From assembly GCF_005403045.1 (NCBI RefSeq), contig NZ_BJCL01000003.1:524108-588107 (forward strand): a DNA stretch of 64,000 nucleotides, written 5' to 3'. Below are positions 41,998-51,359 of the stretch, in pieces. The DNA comes from Pseudaquabacterium pictum (lineage in GTDB: Bacteria > Pseudomonadota > Gammaproteobacteria > Burkholderiales > Burkholderiaceae_C). The stretch's first letter is position 1. Each line of letters begins with the position of its first letter. Position numbers and translations under genes: made by a program. The notes under the pieces are model-generated. The model was not told the origin of the DNA. It searched no databases and saw only the letters and a list, made by a program, of their open reading frames with translations.

Positions 41998-43452
41998 TCA
42001 CGCGCCGGGGCCGCAGTCCAGACAGCGCTCCACCGGCACCGGCCCCATGCGCAGCGCGCGCTGAAGCTGGCGCAGCGCCGCGCGCAGGCCTTCCTCAACC
42101 ACCGGGTGGTAGAACGGGCTGTCCAGCATCTGCTGCACGGTGTCGCCCCGTTGCACCGACCAGGCCAGCAGATGGCCGATGTGCTCGGCCGCTGGACCCA
42201 GCATCTCGGCGCCAAGAAGACGGCCGGTGCCGGTCTCGGCATAGACGTGCAGGGCGCCCTGGTTGCGGCCCATCACGCGGCTGCGGCCCTGGTCGTCGAA
42301 GGAGACCCTGCCGGTCTTGAAGGCGATACCGCTGGCGCACAGTTCGGCATGGCTGGCGCCGGCCAGTGCAATTTGCGGCTCGCTGAACACCACCGCCAGT
42401 GGCGCGCGGCGGGGCCGGATGCGCACGTCAGGGAAGCGGCCGGCGTTGTCACCGGCGATGCGACCTTCGTCAGCCGCTTCGTGCAGCAGCGGTCGGTCCT
42501 CGTTGACGTCGCCCGCCATGAACACCGGGCGATCTGCCACCTGGGCGCTGCGGCGGTCATGCACCGGAATGCCGTCCGGGTCCAGCGGCAGCGTGGTGTG
42601 TTCCAGGCCGAGCTGGTCGACGTTCGGGCGGCGTCCGGTAGCGGCCAGCAGCCAATCGAAGCGTTCCTCGTGGACGCTGCCGTCGAGGCCGGTGGCGCGC
42701 ACGACGACGCTGTCACCGTCGCGGCGCGGCTCGATCGCTGCAAGGTCGGTGCTCAACGGCAGCTCCGCGGCGAACACCTGGCGCGTCAGCGCCTGCAGTG
42801 CCGGGTCGGTCGCCGGGCCGACACGCGCGGTGCGGCCGTACAGGCGCACCCGCACGCCCAGCCGGTGCATCGCCTGCGCCAGCTCCAGGCCGATGACACC
42901 CGCCCCGACCACCGCGACCGAACGCGGCAGGTCGGTCCACTCAAAGACATCGTCGTTGACGATCAGCCGGTCACCCAGCGCGGCGCGCCAGGCTGCGGGG
43001 ACGTTGGGCCGGGAACCGGTGGCGATGACGATGCGCTGCGCGCGCACCTGCGCCGCACCCACCTGAAGGGTGTGGTCGTCGACGAAACGGGCGTGCCCCG
43101 TCAAGCGGTGCTCGGCAGGCCAGTGCTGCACGGCGTCGACGACGAAGCCGACGAATCGGTCGCGTTCGCTGCGCACGCGCGCCATCACGGCGCGGCCATC
43201 GATCGCCGCAGGCCCGGCCATGACGCCGAAGCGCGCGGCGCCGGCCACCGCATGGGCCGCTTCTGCCGCTGCGATCAGCAGCTTGCTGGGCATGCAGCCG
43301 ACACGCGCACAGGTGGTGCCGTAGACGCCACTCTCGATCACCAGCACACGCGGCGTGTGTGCCAGGGCGGCGCGGTAGGCCGACATGCCGGCGGTGCCGG
43401 CGCCGATGATGGCGACGTCGGTCTCGATGACGGGGTTCTGGTTCATGGTCAT
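41998..43452 (-). CDS. Dihydrolipoyl dehydrogenase-like pyridine nucleotide-disulfide oxidoreductase
   Basis: A 484-residue class I flavoprotein disulfide reductase: FAD motif IIGAGTAGMSA (15-25), redox pair Cys48/Cys53 in CARVGCMPSK, NAD motif VGAGVIGLELA near the middle, and the C-terminal His-Glu of FYHPVVEEGL. It matches the short dihydrolipoyl dehydrogenases outside pyruvate dehydrogenase operons; no lipoyl partner is adjacent, so the substrate may be another disulfide. ATGs at 43452 and 43446 are both possible starts. It lies 11 bp after the NTF2-like gene on the same strand. Confidence 0.87.
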   Translation of the reverse strand: MTMNQNPVIETDVAIIGAGTAGMSAYRAALAHTPRVLVIESGVYGTTCARVGCMPSKLLIAAAEAAHAVAGAARFGVMAGPAAIDGRAVMARVRSERDRFVGFVVDAVQHWPAEHRLTGHARFVDDHTLQVGAAQVRAQRIVIATGSRPNVPAAWRAALGDRLIVNDDVFEWTDLPRSVAVVGAGVIGLELAQAMHRLGVRVRLYGRTARVGPATDPALQALTRQVFAAELPLSTDLAAIEPRRDGDSVVVRATGLDGSVHEERFDWLLAATGRRPNVDQLGLEHTTLPLDPDGIPVHDRRSAQVADRPVFMAGDVNEDRPLLHEAADEGRIAGDNAGRFPDVRIRPRRAPLAVVFSEPQIALAGASHAELCASGIAFKTGRVSFDDQGRSRVMGRNQGALHVYAETGTGRLLGAEMLGPAAEHIGHLLAWSVQRGDTVQQMLDSPFYHPVVEEGLRAALRQLQRALRMGPVPVERCLDCGPGA

Positions 43453-43463
43453 TGCCCGCGCGG

Positions 43464-43943
43464 TCAGAGGCCCAGCTCGCTCAAGCCCGGGTGTTCGTCG
43501 GGCCGGCGGCCCTGTGGCCAGTGGAACTTGCGGTCCTGGGCGGCGATGGGCTTGTCGTTGATGCTTGCGAAGCGCCGGTGCATGTAGCCGAGGTCATCGA
43601 ACTCCCAGTTTTCGTTGCCATAGGAGCGGAACCAGTGGCCGGCGTCGTCGCGCCATTCGTAGGCAAAGCGCACAGCGATGTGGTGGCCGTCATGCGCCCA
43701 CAGTTCCTTGATCAGCCGGTAATCCAGTTCGCGCGCCCACTTGCGCTCGAGGAAGGCCTGAACCTGCGCGCGGCCTTGCGGAAACTCGGCGCGGTTGCGC
43801 CAGACCGTGTCCACCGTGTAGGCCAACGCCACGCGCTGCGGGTCACGCGTGTTCCAGGCGTCCTCGGCCAGGCGCACCTTCTGCGCCGCGGTATCGCGGG
43901 TGAACGGGGGCAGCGGCGGGCGGGGTGTGGACGAGGCGGTCAT
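43464..43943 (-). CDS. DUF1348 / NTF2-like protein
   Basis: A 159-residue protein of the DUF1348 nuclear-transport-factor-2-like family: [63 protein letters not shown] and [16 protein letters not shown]. The fold forms a cone-shaped pocket; no reaction is established. It is first in a run with the Lpd-like and GST genes and is divergent from a LysR gene that may control all three. 43944-44187 is the shared promoter gap and holds no gene. Confidence 0.83.
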   Translation of the reverse strand: MTASSTPRPPLPPFTRDTAAQKVRLAEDAWNTRDPQRVALAYTVDTVWRNRAEFPQGRAQVQAFLERKWARELDYRLIKELWAHDGHHIAVRFAYEWRDDAGHWFRSYGNENWEFDDLGYMHRRFASINDKPIAAQDRKFHWPQGRRPDEHPGLSELGL

Positions 43944-44187
43944 GGCGGGTTCCTGTGGGTGTATCGAGGGGTTGGTGGCGCGGCATGTCCATCAAGGCCC
44001 GCATCACGTCGCGACCCAACCACGCAGCTTCGTGGCCCAGGTCGTCGGGCATTTCACCAAAGTAGGGTGCGGGCAACATGATGGAGGCTCCAGGCGCAGG
44101 TCGGGATGGCAGACGGACTGTGCGCGATGGCGGCTGGACAGAGAATCCGCGTGTCAGCCAAGACAGCATTCCTGAATCGGAAACAAC

Positions 44188-45087
44188 ATGGACCGCCTGC
44201 AAGCCATGACCACCTTCGTCGCCGTCGTCGACAGCGGCGGCTTTGCCAGCGCGGCGCGCAAGCTCAACCTGTCGCCGCCGGTGGTCACGCGGGCTGTGGC
44301 TGAACTGGAAGAACGGCTGGGTCTGCGCCTGCTCACCCGCACCACGCGCGTGGTGCGGGTCACGGACGCTGGCGCCCGGTTCGCCGAGGACTGCCGCCGC
44401 ATCCTGGCCGACATCGACGAGGCCGAGACGGTCGCGACCGGCACGCATGCCGCCCCACGCGGCACCCTCACGCTGACGGCGCCGGTGCTGTTTGGCCATC
44501 TCTACGTCACGCCGGTCCTGGTGCGCTATCTGCAGCAATATCCCGAAGTTGACGCGCAGTGCCTGTTCCTGGACCGCGTGGTCAACGTCGTCGAGGAGGG
44601 CATCGACGTGGCGGTGCGCATCGGCGAACTGCCCGACTCGTCACTGCAGGCCGTGCGCGTCGGGCGCGTGCGCCGTGTGCTGGTGGCCGCACCGTCCTAT
44701 CTGAAGGCGCAGGGCGTTCCGCAGCGCCCAGAAGATCTGGCGCGGCACGCCATCGTGTCAGCCTCGGGCGTGACCCCGGTATCGGAGTGGCGCTTCAACG
44801 ATGCAGGCAAGCCCATGTTACAGCGCATGCAGCCAAGAATGCGCACGACGACGAACGACTCGGCCATCGCCGCTGCGGTGGCGGGCCTGGGCGTCACGCG
44901 GCTGCTGAGCTACCAGGTGGCGTCGCATGTGCGCAGCGGCGCGCTGCAGGTCCTGCTGGAGGATTTCGAATCGGCACCGCTGCCGGTGCACGTGGTGCAT
45001 CACGAGGGGCGGCGTGCGACGCAGAAGGTGCGCGCCTTCATCGACCTGGCGGTGGACACGCTGCGTGCGGATCCGGCACTGCGATGA
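44188..45087 (+). CDS. LysR-type regulator (CrgA/AaeR-like subgroup)
   Basis: A 299-residue LysR protein with winged helix at 1-60 (MDRLQAMTTFVAVVDSGGFA, LNLSPPVVTRAVAELEERLG, LLTRTTR) and a CrgA-like effector domain. The ATG at 44188 fits the standard N-terminus. It is divergent from DUF1348-Lpd-GST, as LysR regulators commonly are from their targets. No inducer can be predicted. An MDRLQAM start and LTRTTR motif put it in the large group that answers quinone-like or electrophilic compounds, which would suit a redox and GST operon. Confidence 0.88.
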   Translation: MDRLQAMTTFVAVVDSGGFASAARKLNLSPPVVTRAVAELEERLGLRLLTRTTRVVRVTDAGARFAEDCRRILADIDEAETVATGTHAAPRGTLTLTAPVLFGHLYVTPVLVRYLQQYPEVDAQCLFLDRVVNVVEEGIDVAVRIGELPDSSLQAVRVGRVRRVLVAAPSYLKAQGVPQRPEDLARHAIVSASGVTPVSEWRFNDAGKPMLQRMQPRMRTTTNDSAIAAAVAGLGVTRLLSYQVASHVRSGALQVLLEDFESAPLPVHVVHHEGRRATQKVRAFIDLAVDTLRADPALR

Positions 45088-45505
45088 CGTCGAGGGCTGT
45101 GCTGGGCCACCCGAGGGCCTAGTTCGGAAGTGCGCCCAGCAGCCGAGGTCCAGCGCAGGCTGCCTTCGGGCAGGACCCGGCCAGGACCAGGTGTTGGCGA
45201 CAGGCTGCTTGTCGGTGTTTCGCCTTGCACAGATTCCGTGTCGAACATTACCGTGCATTGCTTCAGCCCAACGGATCAGTCTGCCCGCTCGTGGAAGAAG
45301 TGATCTTTACTCATGAGCTTATCGATGCTGTGAACCTTGCCGCACGGTGACCCGCCTGAGTTCCGGGTTCCAGTTTCTTCAAAAAGGCAATTCGCTTTGG
45401 CCAGCCATCGGGGCGTTGGGCAAACACGCGAAGTCGCGCTTGTCGGGCCGATGATCGGGTAGGGCGCGGGTCAACTGGACGATGCTTTCGCGCCCCGCCT
45501 CCATG
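45088..45505. other. Intergenic stretch, nothing recognised
   Basis: No gene, clear hairpin terminator or RNA was seen. A short minus-strand frame (45379-45636) overlaps the following gene and has no family features. Confidence 0.5.
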
Positions 45506-46870
45506 TCAGGGCAGCAGCCTCCGATAGGTGCGAACGACGTTCGTGGACGTGCCCGCCACCAGGTTCGTCGAATTGTTGTCGAAGGCAGTGACCCGGCCAT
45601 CCCGTGACAGCAGCATGCCCAAGTTGACCGTTCCATTGCCAGTCGTGCCGTTGATCAATGTGGCGGCATTCAACGTAGCCCCGGTGGTCAGGTCCAGCAC
45701 GGTCGGCCGCGCAGGTGGCTGTGGGTTGGTATTCGAGCGCGGAACGTAGGCGACCTTCCGCCCATCGTCAGAAAAGCTCAGGTCGGCGCGAACGCCGCTC
45801 ACGTTGACGTTGGGGAAGTCGACGGAAAAGCCAGCGGGCATCACTGGCGTCAGCGCACCGGTCACCAGGTTTTTCGCATAGATGTTGGCATTGCCAACAT
45901 TCAAGTCGGCCGAACTGCGAAACGCAACCCGTGTGCTGTTGGCGAGAAAGGATTGAACGCCAAAAGTGGGACCTCCTGCCGTTTCTGCAAAGCCCCGAAT
46001 GGTGATTTGCTGTCCATCGGCATCGGCAGTGACCAGTCGAACGGTGTTGCTGGCCAGGTTCAGTACAAACACATCGCTGCGGTTGGTATTGCGATCGCCG
46101 AGCTCCGGATATGGCGCCCTGGTGGAAAACGCCAGGATCTGGCCGTCTGGCGACAGCAGCGCGTTGCCATCAACTTGGCCTTGTCCGGACGTGAGTCTCA
46201 CCTGCTCGTCCAAGTTGAGCAGTGCCCCCGTGCCGAGATCACGCACGAACATGCGGGTCGGTCCTGTGGCGGTGCAGCTGTAGAGCACGCAGCTGAAGGT
46301 GGGCTCCACGATGAAGGCTACGCGTTGGCCGTCGTCGGAGACGCCTGCAAACACGAACTTGGTTGCGCTCGGCAGTGTTCCAAGCTTCGGCGTGATGCGG
46401 GTCTCCACTCCCGTTAGCAGGTTCTTGACCTTGATGGCCGGCTCCACACCTTCGCGACCGAGGTAATCGAAGATGCCGTTGGGGGCCGCGCCGATGAAGA
46501 CAACCGTGTTGGCGTCGGGCGTCATGGCCAAGCAGGTCAGCTTCACGAACGAGGAGCTGCCAGGCACGACGCGGGTCGACGTGTTGCCGTTGAAGTCCTT
46601 GATGAACAGTTGCTCGGGCTCGAAAGTGCCATTGCGCGAGCGGAACAGCACCTTGCCGCCATCGGCCGACAGACCGCAGACCTCGCCGTCGACGACGGCA
46701 CCCGCGGTGTTGGTCGAGACCAGCTGCAAGTTGCTGTCTGCGATCGGCGGGGGCGGAGGAGGTGGCGGCGGTCTTTTCCTTTGCGCAGACGCCTCGCCGT
46801 GGACGGCACAGGTCAAAAGGAAGGCGAGCGCAAGGGTCGCCAGACTTCCTGACGGATGGGGAGTTTGCAT
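45506..46870 (-). CDS. Secreted TolB-like beta-propeller protein
   Basis: A 454-residue exported protein: signal peptide (hydrophobic ATLALAFLLTCAVHG, cleavage near ASA-Q), a run of nine prolines after RKR, then repeated blades of the WD40/TolB kind, each with a DG(Q/K)xVAF-like core (LSADGGKVLFRSR, VSDDGQRVAFIV, LSPDGQILAFSTR, FSDDGRKVAYVP, LSRDGRVTAFDN). Such proteins bind peptides or glycans in the periplasm or outside; function unknown. ATG at 46870 was preferred to 46897 because it begins directly at the signal sequence. No operon partner. Confidence 0.75.
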   Translation of the reverse strand: MQTPHPSGSLATLALAFLLTCAVHGEASAQRKRPPPPPPPPPIADSNLQLVSTNTAGAVVDGEVCGLSADGGKVLFRSRNGTFEPEQLFIKDFNGNTSTRVVPGSSSFVKLTCLAMTPDANTVVFIGAAPNGIFDYLGREGVEPAIKVKNLLTGVETRITPKLGTLPSATKFVFAGVSDDGQRVAFIVEPTFSCVLYSCTATGPTRMFVRDLGTGALLNLDEQVRLTSGQGQVDGNALLSPDGQILAFSTRAPYPELGDRNTNRSDVFVLNLASNTVRLVTADADGQQITIRGFAETAGGPTFGVQSFLANSTRVAFRSSADLNVGNANIYAKNLVTGALTPVMPAGFSVDFPNVNVSGVRADLSFSDDGRKVAYVPRSNTNPQPPARPTVLDLTTGATLNAATLINGTTGNGTVNLGMLLSRDGRVTAFDNNSTNLVAGTSTNVVRTYRRLLP

Positions 46871-47785
46871 GACGTTGAGCTGGTGACTTGGCGACATTGC
46901 CTGGGCACAGCTTTGCAGAACTCAGCAGATAAATCCTCACCGAATCTTCACGGAACGATCACCGCGTGGGCCCTGCAGACAAGCCTGGGTTGGACGGGTA
47001 CCAGTGCGATGACTTGCACACCGACGTGCCGCCGCCCCGTGGTCGGGCGCAGGTGTCAGATCCCGAGAACAACTTGATTGCCGAGCACCGACGCGTCGCG
47101 GGTAGCCCAGGCGGGGCAACATTCACAGCGAAGCACCGTGGCAGCTGGTTGGCGGGCCGGCAGGCTTGCCGAGTTTCGTTCGACAGCGTTGACGGCGAAT
47201 CCGTCGGCTCGTTAGCGCGTTAAGAACGCCCAAGGGTTGCTGCGGGCGCACCTGCGCCACTGCCGATCAGCTGCGGCGCGATCTTGGACAAGCGCGCCAG
47301 CGCAATCAGGCGGGCAACAGCCCGCACCATGGCCAGTCCGCGCAAAGGCTGTCGCTGCAGCTCTCAGTGGCACGCGAGCGCATTGACGCACTTGGCCGTG
47401 GCCGCGCGCTGCCTGTACACGCCCTGGACTTCGTCGCCTGCCGTGTGCGCTCGCCATTGCGTTACTGGCTCGGCGTCGCTGTCCTTGCTCTGCTGCTTCT
47501 CCGGCGGCAGCTCTTCAGAGTCCTCGGTCTTGGTCTCAGCTCTGACCCGGTGCTGCTCAGGGACAGGCGCAGCGGCTGCGGTCTTGCCTTCGGTGCCTGT
47601 GAGCCAGTCCGACCGGCAGCTTTGGGACGCCGAGATCAGGGCAGCGGTTGTCCCGTGAGGATCGATCGCCGCCGACCGATCCACCGCCGCGGCGGGCTGC
47701 CTCCGCGCCCGCTGCCAAAATCCGTACGAAAACGCGTGGGGACTCGCCCGGGAGGGCGGCGCGTACAGCTCGGGCAGAGGGCGAT
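46871..47785. other. Intergenic stretch, no confident gene
   Basis: No recognised gene in over 900 bp. Open frames occur on both strands at about 47364-47888; the minus frame contains an acidic, Glu/Lys/Gln-rich part (ETKTEDSEELPPEKQQSKD) and ends NALACH, but overlaps the cupin gene and has no good start. It may contain decayed coding sequence. Confidence 0.45.
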
Positions 47786-48484
47786 TCAGCTCACAAGCGG
47801 CGGCGTGAGGAACCTGGCACCGAGGTGCCCGACTTTCACGTAGATCAGCGCGCCTTCGGGGCCCGTGAACGGGGTATGCCGGCTCCACCGCGGGCTGCGT
47901 AGCCAGGTGCCGGCCGGGTACTCGCCTTGCTCGTCCCGGAACAGACCCTGCAGCACGAGGATCTCCTCGCCGCCAGGGTGGGTGTGGGTGTTGAAGCGTG
48001 TGTCCTTCGCCCAGCGCACCAGCGCCGTGCTGACGCCGTCGAATTCATGCAGCGGCAGCACGGCCAGGCCCGGCACCAGCCCTGGGCGCCAGGTGGCCCG
48101 GGTGGTGTCGATGCAGACCCGCTCGTTGTCGCCCTCGGCAAACTGCCACAGCTTGACGAACAGCGTGCAGCCCTCGCTCGAGAACGGTGCGTGCGCGCTG
48201 CCCGGCGGATTGCGCACATAGGTGCCGGTCGGGTAGTCACCCTGCGCGTCGTTGAAGGTGCCCTCCAGCACCAGGAACTCTTCGCCGCCGCCATGCGTGT
48301 GGCGGGCGAACCGCGAGCCGGCGTCGTAGCGGACGATGCTGGTCGCGCGGGCGACTTCGTCGCCAATGCGGTCTAGCCGGTGACGGTGCACGCCAGGTTC
48401 GGGTGAGGGCGCCCAACTGGCGGCGCTGACGGGCGGCACCACGACACGTTGATCGAAGTCGGCATTCAGGCGGCTGGTGTTCAT
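47786..48484 (-). CDS. Double cupin protein (ChrR-like anti-sigma cupin fold)
   Basis: A 232-residue protein with two similar cupin modules: HTHGGGEEFLVLEGTF near 82-97 and HTHPGGEEILVLQGLF near 179-194, each with the His-x-His...Glu metal set, each followed by GDYPTGTYVRNPPGS / GEYPAGTWLRSPRWS. This is the fold of the metal-binding half of ChrR, but the zinc anti-sigma N-terminal domain is missing and no sigma gene is adjacent. It may be a small-molecule oxygenase or sensor. It follows the PNPO/FNR/ferredoxin fusion gene by 22 bp. Confidence 0.82.
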   Translation of the reverse strand: MNTSRLNADFDQRVVVPPVSAASWAPSPEPGVHRHRLDRIGDEVARATSIVRYDAGSRFARHTHGGGEEFLVLEGTFNDAQGDYPTGTYVRNPPGSAHAPFSSEGCTLFVKLWQFAEGDNERVCIDTTRATWRPGLVPGLAVLPLHEFDGVSTALVRWAKDTRFNTHTHPGGEEILVLQGLFRDEQGEYPAGTWLRSPRWSRHTPFTGPEGALIYVKVGHLGARFLTPPLVS

Positions 48485-48506
48485 CGCGTGATTGTCGGGT
48501 GCGGCT

Positions 48507-50573
48507 TCACAAGTCCAGTGTGATGCGCTCACCGCCACCGGCCGCGGGCACGGCGCAGCACAGCAGCACCTCGCCGTCGGCCGGCCGCCACGCCGTGGGC
48601 TCGGCGTAGGTGACGCGCCCGGCCGTCAGGCGCGTGGCGCACGACCCGCAGTGTCCGGCGCGGCACGAGAACGGTGGGTTCAAGCCTTTCCCCTCCGCAA
48701 ACTCCAGCAGCGTGCCGTGTTCGGGCGTCCACTCGGCGGCGTCGCCGCTGCGCAGAAAGGTCACCGTTGCCTGATTCGCCGCCGGTGCTGGCGGCGTGGG
48801 TGCGGCAGCCGCGCCGTCGGGTCGGCGCTTCAGCGACGACGGCCCGAAGGCCTCGGCCTGGATGCGCGCGTCACGCACGCCCAGGTCGCGCAGGCCGTCG
48901 TACAGCGCCTGCATGAAACCGGGCGGTCCGCAAAGGAAGAACTCATGGTCGTCGAAGGGCAGCAGGGTCTTCAGCATGTCCAGCGTCAGTGGTCCCTGGC
49001 GTGCGCCTTCCGGTGCGCCTTCGCCCTCGTCGAGCACCACGTGCAACTTCATCGCCCCGTTGGCCCGCTGATTCAGCGTTTGCAATTCGGCGCCGAAGGC
49101 GCGCAGGTCTTCGCTGCGCGCCACCTGGATCAGGTGCAGCGGCCGCGTGCGGCGGTTGCGGAAGCCCTCGGTGACGACATGGCGCGCAAAGGCCACCATC
49201 GGCGTGATGCCCACGCCGGCTCCGATCAGCACGGCCGGTCGGCGCAGCGCCGCGTCGATCGTGAACTGGCCGCGCGGGCCCAAGGCCTCGATCACGCCGC
49301 CGGCGTGCACTTGGTCATGCAAGTGGCTCGACGTGACGCCCTCGCGCTTGATGCTCAAGCGCAAACCCCCCTCGCTTGGCGCCTGCGAAATCGTGTAGGT
49401 CCGGTGCAGCAGTTCGCCCGTGGCCGTCTTCACGCGGACCGGCAGGTGCTGTCCGGCCTGGAACGGCGGAACGGCATGGCCGTCGGCGGGCGCGAGGTGG
49501 AAGGACCGGATGACGCGACTCTCGTCGACGATGCGCGTCACCCGGTAGGGCCGCCAGGTCTGCGCCAGGCGCTGCACCTCGCGGCGTGCCTCGGCCTCGG
49601 CCCAGGTGCCGGTGAGGGTCGAGTGGGGCGACCAGTCGCGGAAGGCCCAGCGCAGCGGCAGCGCTTCGCGCAGACGCCAACCCGACTGCACTCGGAAACG
49701 CCATGCCCGTTCGGCGCCGTCGAAGGCCTTCAACTCGTCTCCGCCCCACACCACCTCGGCGGTGCCAGTGAGCGTGAGCAGGTCACCGGTGTCGAAATCG
49801 ATGAACAGCACGCCGGCACGCGGGTTGAGCTGCAGGTTGCCCAAGGTCATGAAGAAGAAGTTGCCGGTGAAGTCGGGCACGAGGAAGGTGCGGTCGTCCT
49901 CGATCTTCACGAAGCCGGGCCGCCCGCCGCGATGCGAGACGTCGGCACCACGGCCTGTGGCCACGTCGGCGCCATCGGCGGCAGCGGGCGCCTGGGTGGC
50001 GATGAACAGGGTGTCCGCGCGCTGGATGAGCGCCTGGGCCTCTGCGTCTAGCGCCGTGAGGGCCTCAGTGCCGCGCGGCTGCAGATCGGCAGCGTCACGC
50101 ACCCAGGTGAACTCCCGGCCCTGGATGTACTGCGGGCAGTTGCCCACCGATTGGTCGACCTCGATGCTGAAGCCGCCCGCATCCAGCGCCACGACATGGC
50201 CGTTGACCCGGTTGCGACGGCGGGTGTGCAGCTCGATGCCCAGGAAGCCCAGTTGTGCGCCGGGCGCCAAGCCATCGGCCAGCGGGTCACCCGGGATCGG
50301 GCGCGTGTGGAAGTCCAGCCGCTTGGCGCCCGGGGCCTGCACGAAGCCCGGCTGACCCACCAGCACCGAAGCCCAGGGCCGGCCATCGCCGTCCACCGAG
50401 CCTGCGAGCATGAACGGCAACTGCTCGAAGAAGCGCTGGTGCTGCTCGGGCATGGCGGTGCGGATGACACGCTGCCCCAGGCCGACCATGCGTTCGCGGA
50501 TGCCCAGCCGTTCGTGCACGGCTTGTTCGCCGGCATGGAAGGGGTTGTCGTGGCGTGCGATGGGGGTGTCCAT
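48507..50573 (-). CDS. PNPO-like / ferredoxin reductase / [2Fe-2S] ferredoxin fusion
   Basis: A 688-residue three-part protein. Residues 1-310: pyridoxamine-phosphate-oxidase-like split barrel (ASVLVGQPGFVQAP, PGFVKIEDDRTFLVPDF). About 330-580: FAD and NAD domains of ferredoxin reductase (RTYTISQAP, IGAGVGITPMVAFAR, FFLCGPPGFMQ). About 600-688: plant-type [2Fe-2S] domain (CRAGHCGSC then LLCCAVP). It can carry electrons from NAD(P)H to a flavin-bound substrate within one chain. The reaction is unknown; the family is often called flavohaemoprotein-like or oxidoreductase FAD-binding. It stands in a four-gene run with a GST and a second PNPO-like gene. Confidence 0.85.
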   Translation of the reverse strand: MDTPIARHDNPFHAGEQAVHERLGIRERMVGLGQRVIRTAMPEQHQRFFEQLPFMLAGSVDGDGRPWASVLVGQPGFVQAPGAKRLDFHTRPIPGDPLADGLAPGAQLGFLGIELHTRRRNRVNGHVVALDAGGFSIEVDQSVGNCPQYIQGREFTWVRDAADLQPRGTEALTALDAEAQALIQRADTLFIATQAPAAADGADVATGRGADVSHRGGRPGFVKIEDDRTFLVPDFTGNFFFMTLGNLQLNPRAGVLFIDFDTGDLLTLTGTAEVVWGGDELKAFDGAERAWRFRVQSGWRLREALPLRWAFRDWSPHSTLTGTWAEAEARREVQRLAQTWRPYRVTRIVDESRVIRSFHLAPADGHAVPPFQAGQHLPVRVKTATGELLHRTYTISQAPSEGGLRLSIKREGVTSSHLHDQVHAGGVIEALGPRGQFTIDAALRRPAVLIGAGVGITPMVAFARHVVTEGFRNRRTRPLHLIQVARSEDLRAFGAELQTLNQRANGAMKLHVVLDEGEGAPEGARQGPLTLDMLKTLLPFDDHEFFLCGPPGFMQALYDGLRDLGVRDARIQAEAFGPSSLKRRPDGAAAAPTPPAPAANQATVTFLRSGDAAEWTPEHGTLLEFAEGKGLNPPFSCRAGHCGSCATRLTAGRVTYAEPTAWRPADGEVLLCCAVPAAGGGERITLDL

Positions 50574-50606
50574 GGTCGGCTCCCGGGATGGCGCAGCGTG
50601 TGACGA

Positions 50607-51227
50607 TCAGGCCGCCAGGCCGACCGGCGTCTTCTGGAACGGCACGAAGCCGGGCAAGGCTTCCACTCGGGTCAGCCAGGCGCGCACATGGGCGTAGGCA
50701 GACAGGTCGACATTGCCTTCGGGCGCGGCCGAGATGTAGCTGTAGCCGGCGATGTCGGCCAGCGTGGCGCCGTGGCCGACCAGGAAGGGGCGCGTCGCCA
50801 GCTGTGCCTCCATCACCTTCAGCAAGCCGTGTGCACGGTCGATGACCTCCTGCGCATCGCGCTTGGCGCCGAACACCGTGATCAGGCGCGCCGCGGCCGG
50901 GCCGAAGGCGATCAGGCCGGCAGCCACCGACAACCACGCCTGCACGTCGGCCTGCTCCTTGGGGTCACGCGGCAGCCAGCGACGGTCGGCGTCGTACTTG
51001 GTGGCCAGGTAGACCAGGATGGCGTTGGAGTCAAACAGCACGGTGCCGTCGTCGTCGAGCACCGGCACCTGGCCGAAGGGGTTGCCCTTCAGGAACTCAG
51101 GCGACTTGTGCGCGCCGTTCTTCAGGTCGACCTGCACCACCTGGTGCGGCAGCCCCATCAGGGACAGCGCCAGTTGAACGCGGTGCGAGTGGCCGGAGAG
51201 TGGGAAGCCGTGGAGCGTGATGGACAT
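50607..51227 (-). CDS. Glutathione S-transferase family protein
   Basis: A 206-residue GST: thioredoxin-fold start [19 protein letters not shown] (Ser10 in the position of the activating residue), [21 protein letters not shown] near 51-71 and a helical C-terminal domain with [18 protein letters not shown]. Probably a glutathione-dependent detoxification enzyme. It lies 33 bp upstream of the PNPO/FNR/ferredoxin gene and 132 bp downstream of the PNPO-like gene on the same strand, so the four genes look like one unit against a xenobiotic or oxidant. Confidence 0.86.
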   Translation of the reverse strand: MSITLHGFPLSGHSHRVQLALSLMGLPHQVVQVDLKNGAHKSPEFLKGNPFGQVPVLDDDGTVLFDSNAILVYLATKYDADRRWLPRDPKEQADVQAWLSVAAGLIAFGPAAARLITVFGAKRDAQEVIDRAHGLLKVMEAQLATRPFLVGHGATLADIAGYSYISAAPEGNVDLSAYAHVRAWLTRVEALPGFVPFQKTPVGLAA

Positions 51228-51359
51228 GGTGGTTCTCTTGGAGGGGGTGGATGGTTCGCTGGCGACAGGGAGCCTTCGTCCCCACGCGAACGAGGCAGGG
51301 GCGGGGCGGGCAGGCAGAGGCGCGCTCGGTCAACCGGCGCGACGGCGGTAGGTGGGTGT

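Noticed and set aside
47364..47888. Minus-strand open frame of 174 codons
   Set aside because: It overlaps the cupin gene by about 100 bp, lacks a ribosome site, and the composition is uneven. It may contain decayed coding sequence but cannot be called a gene.
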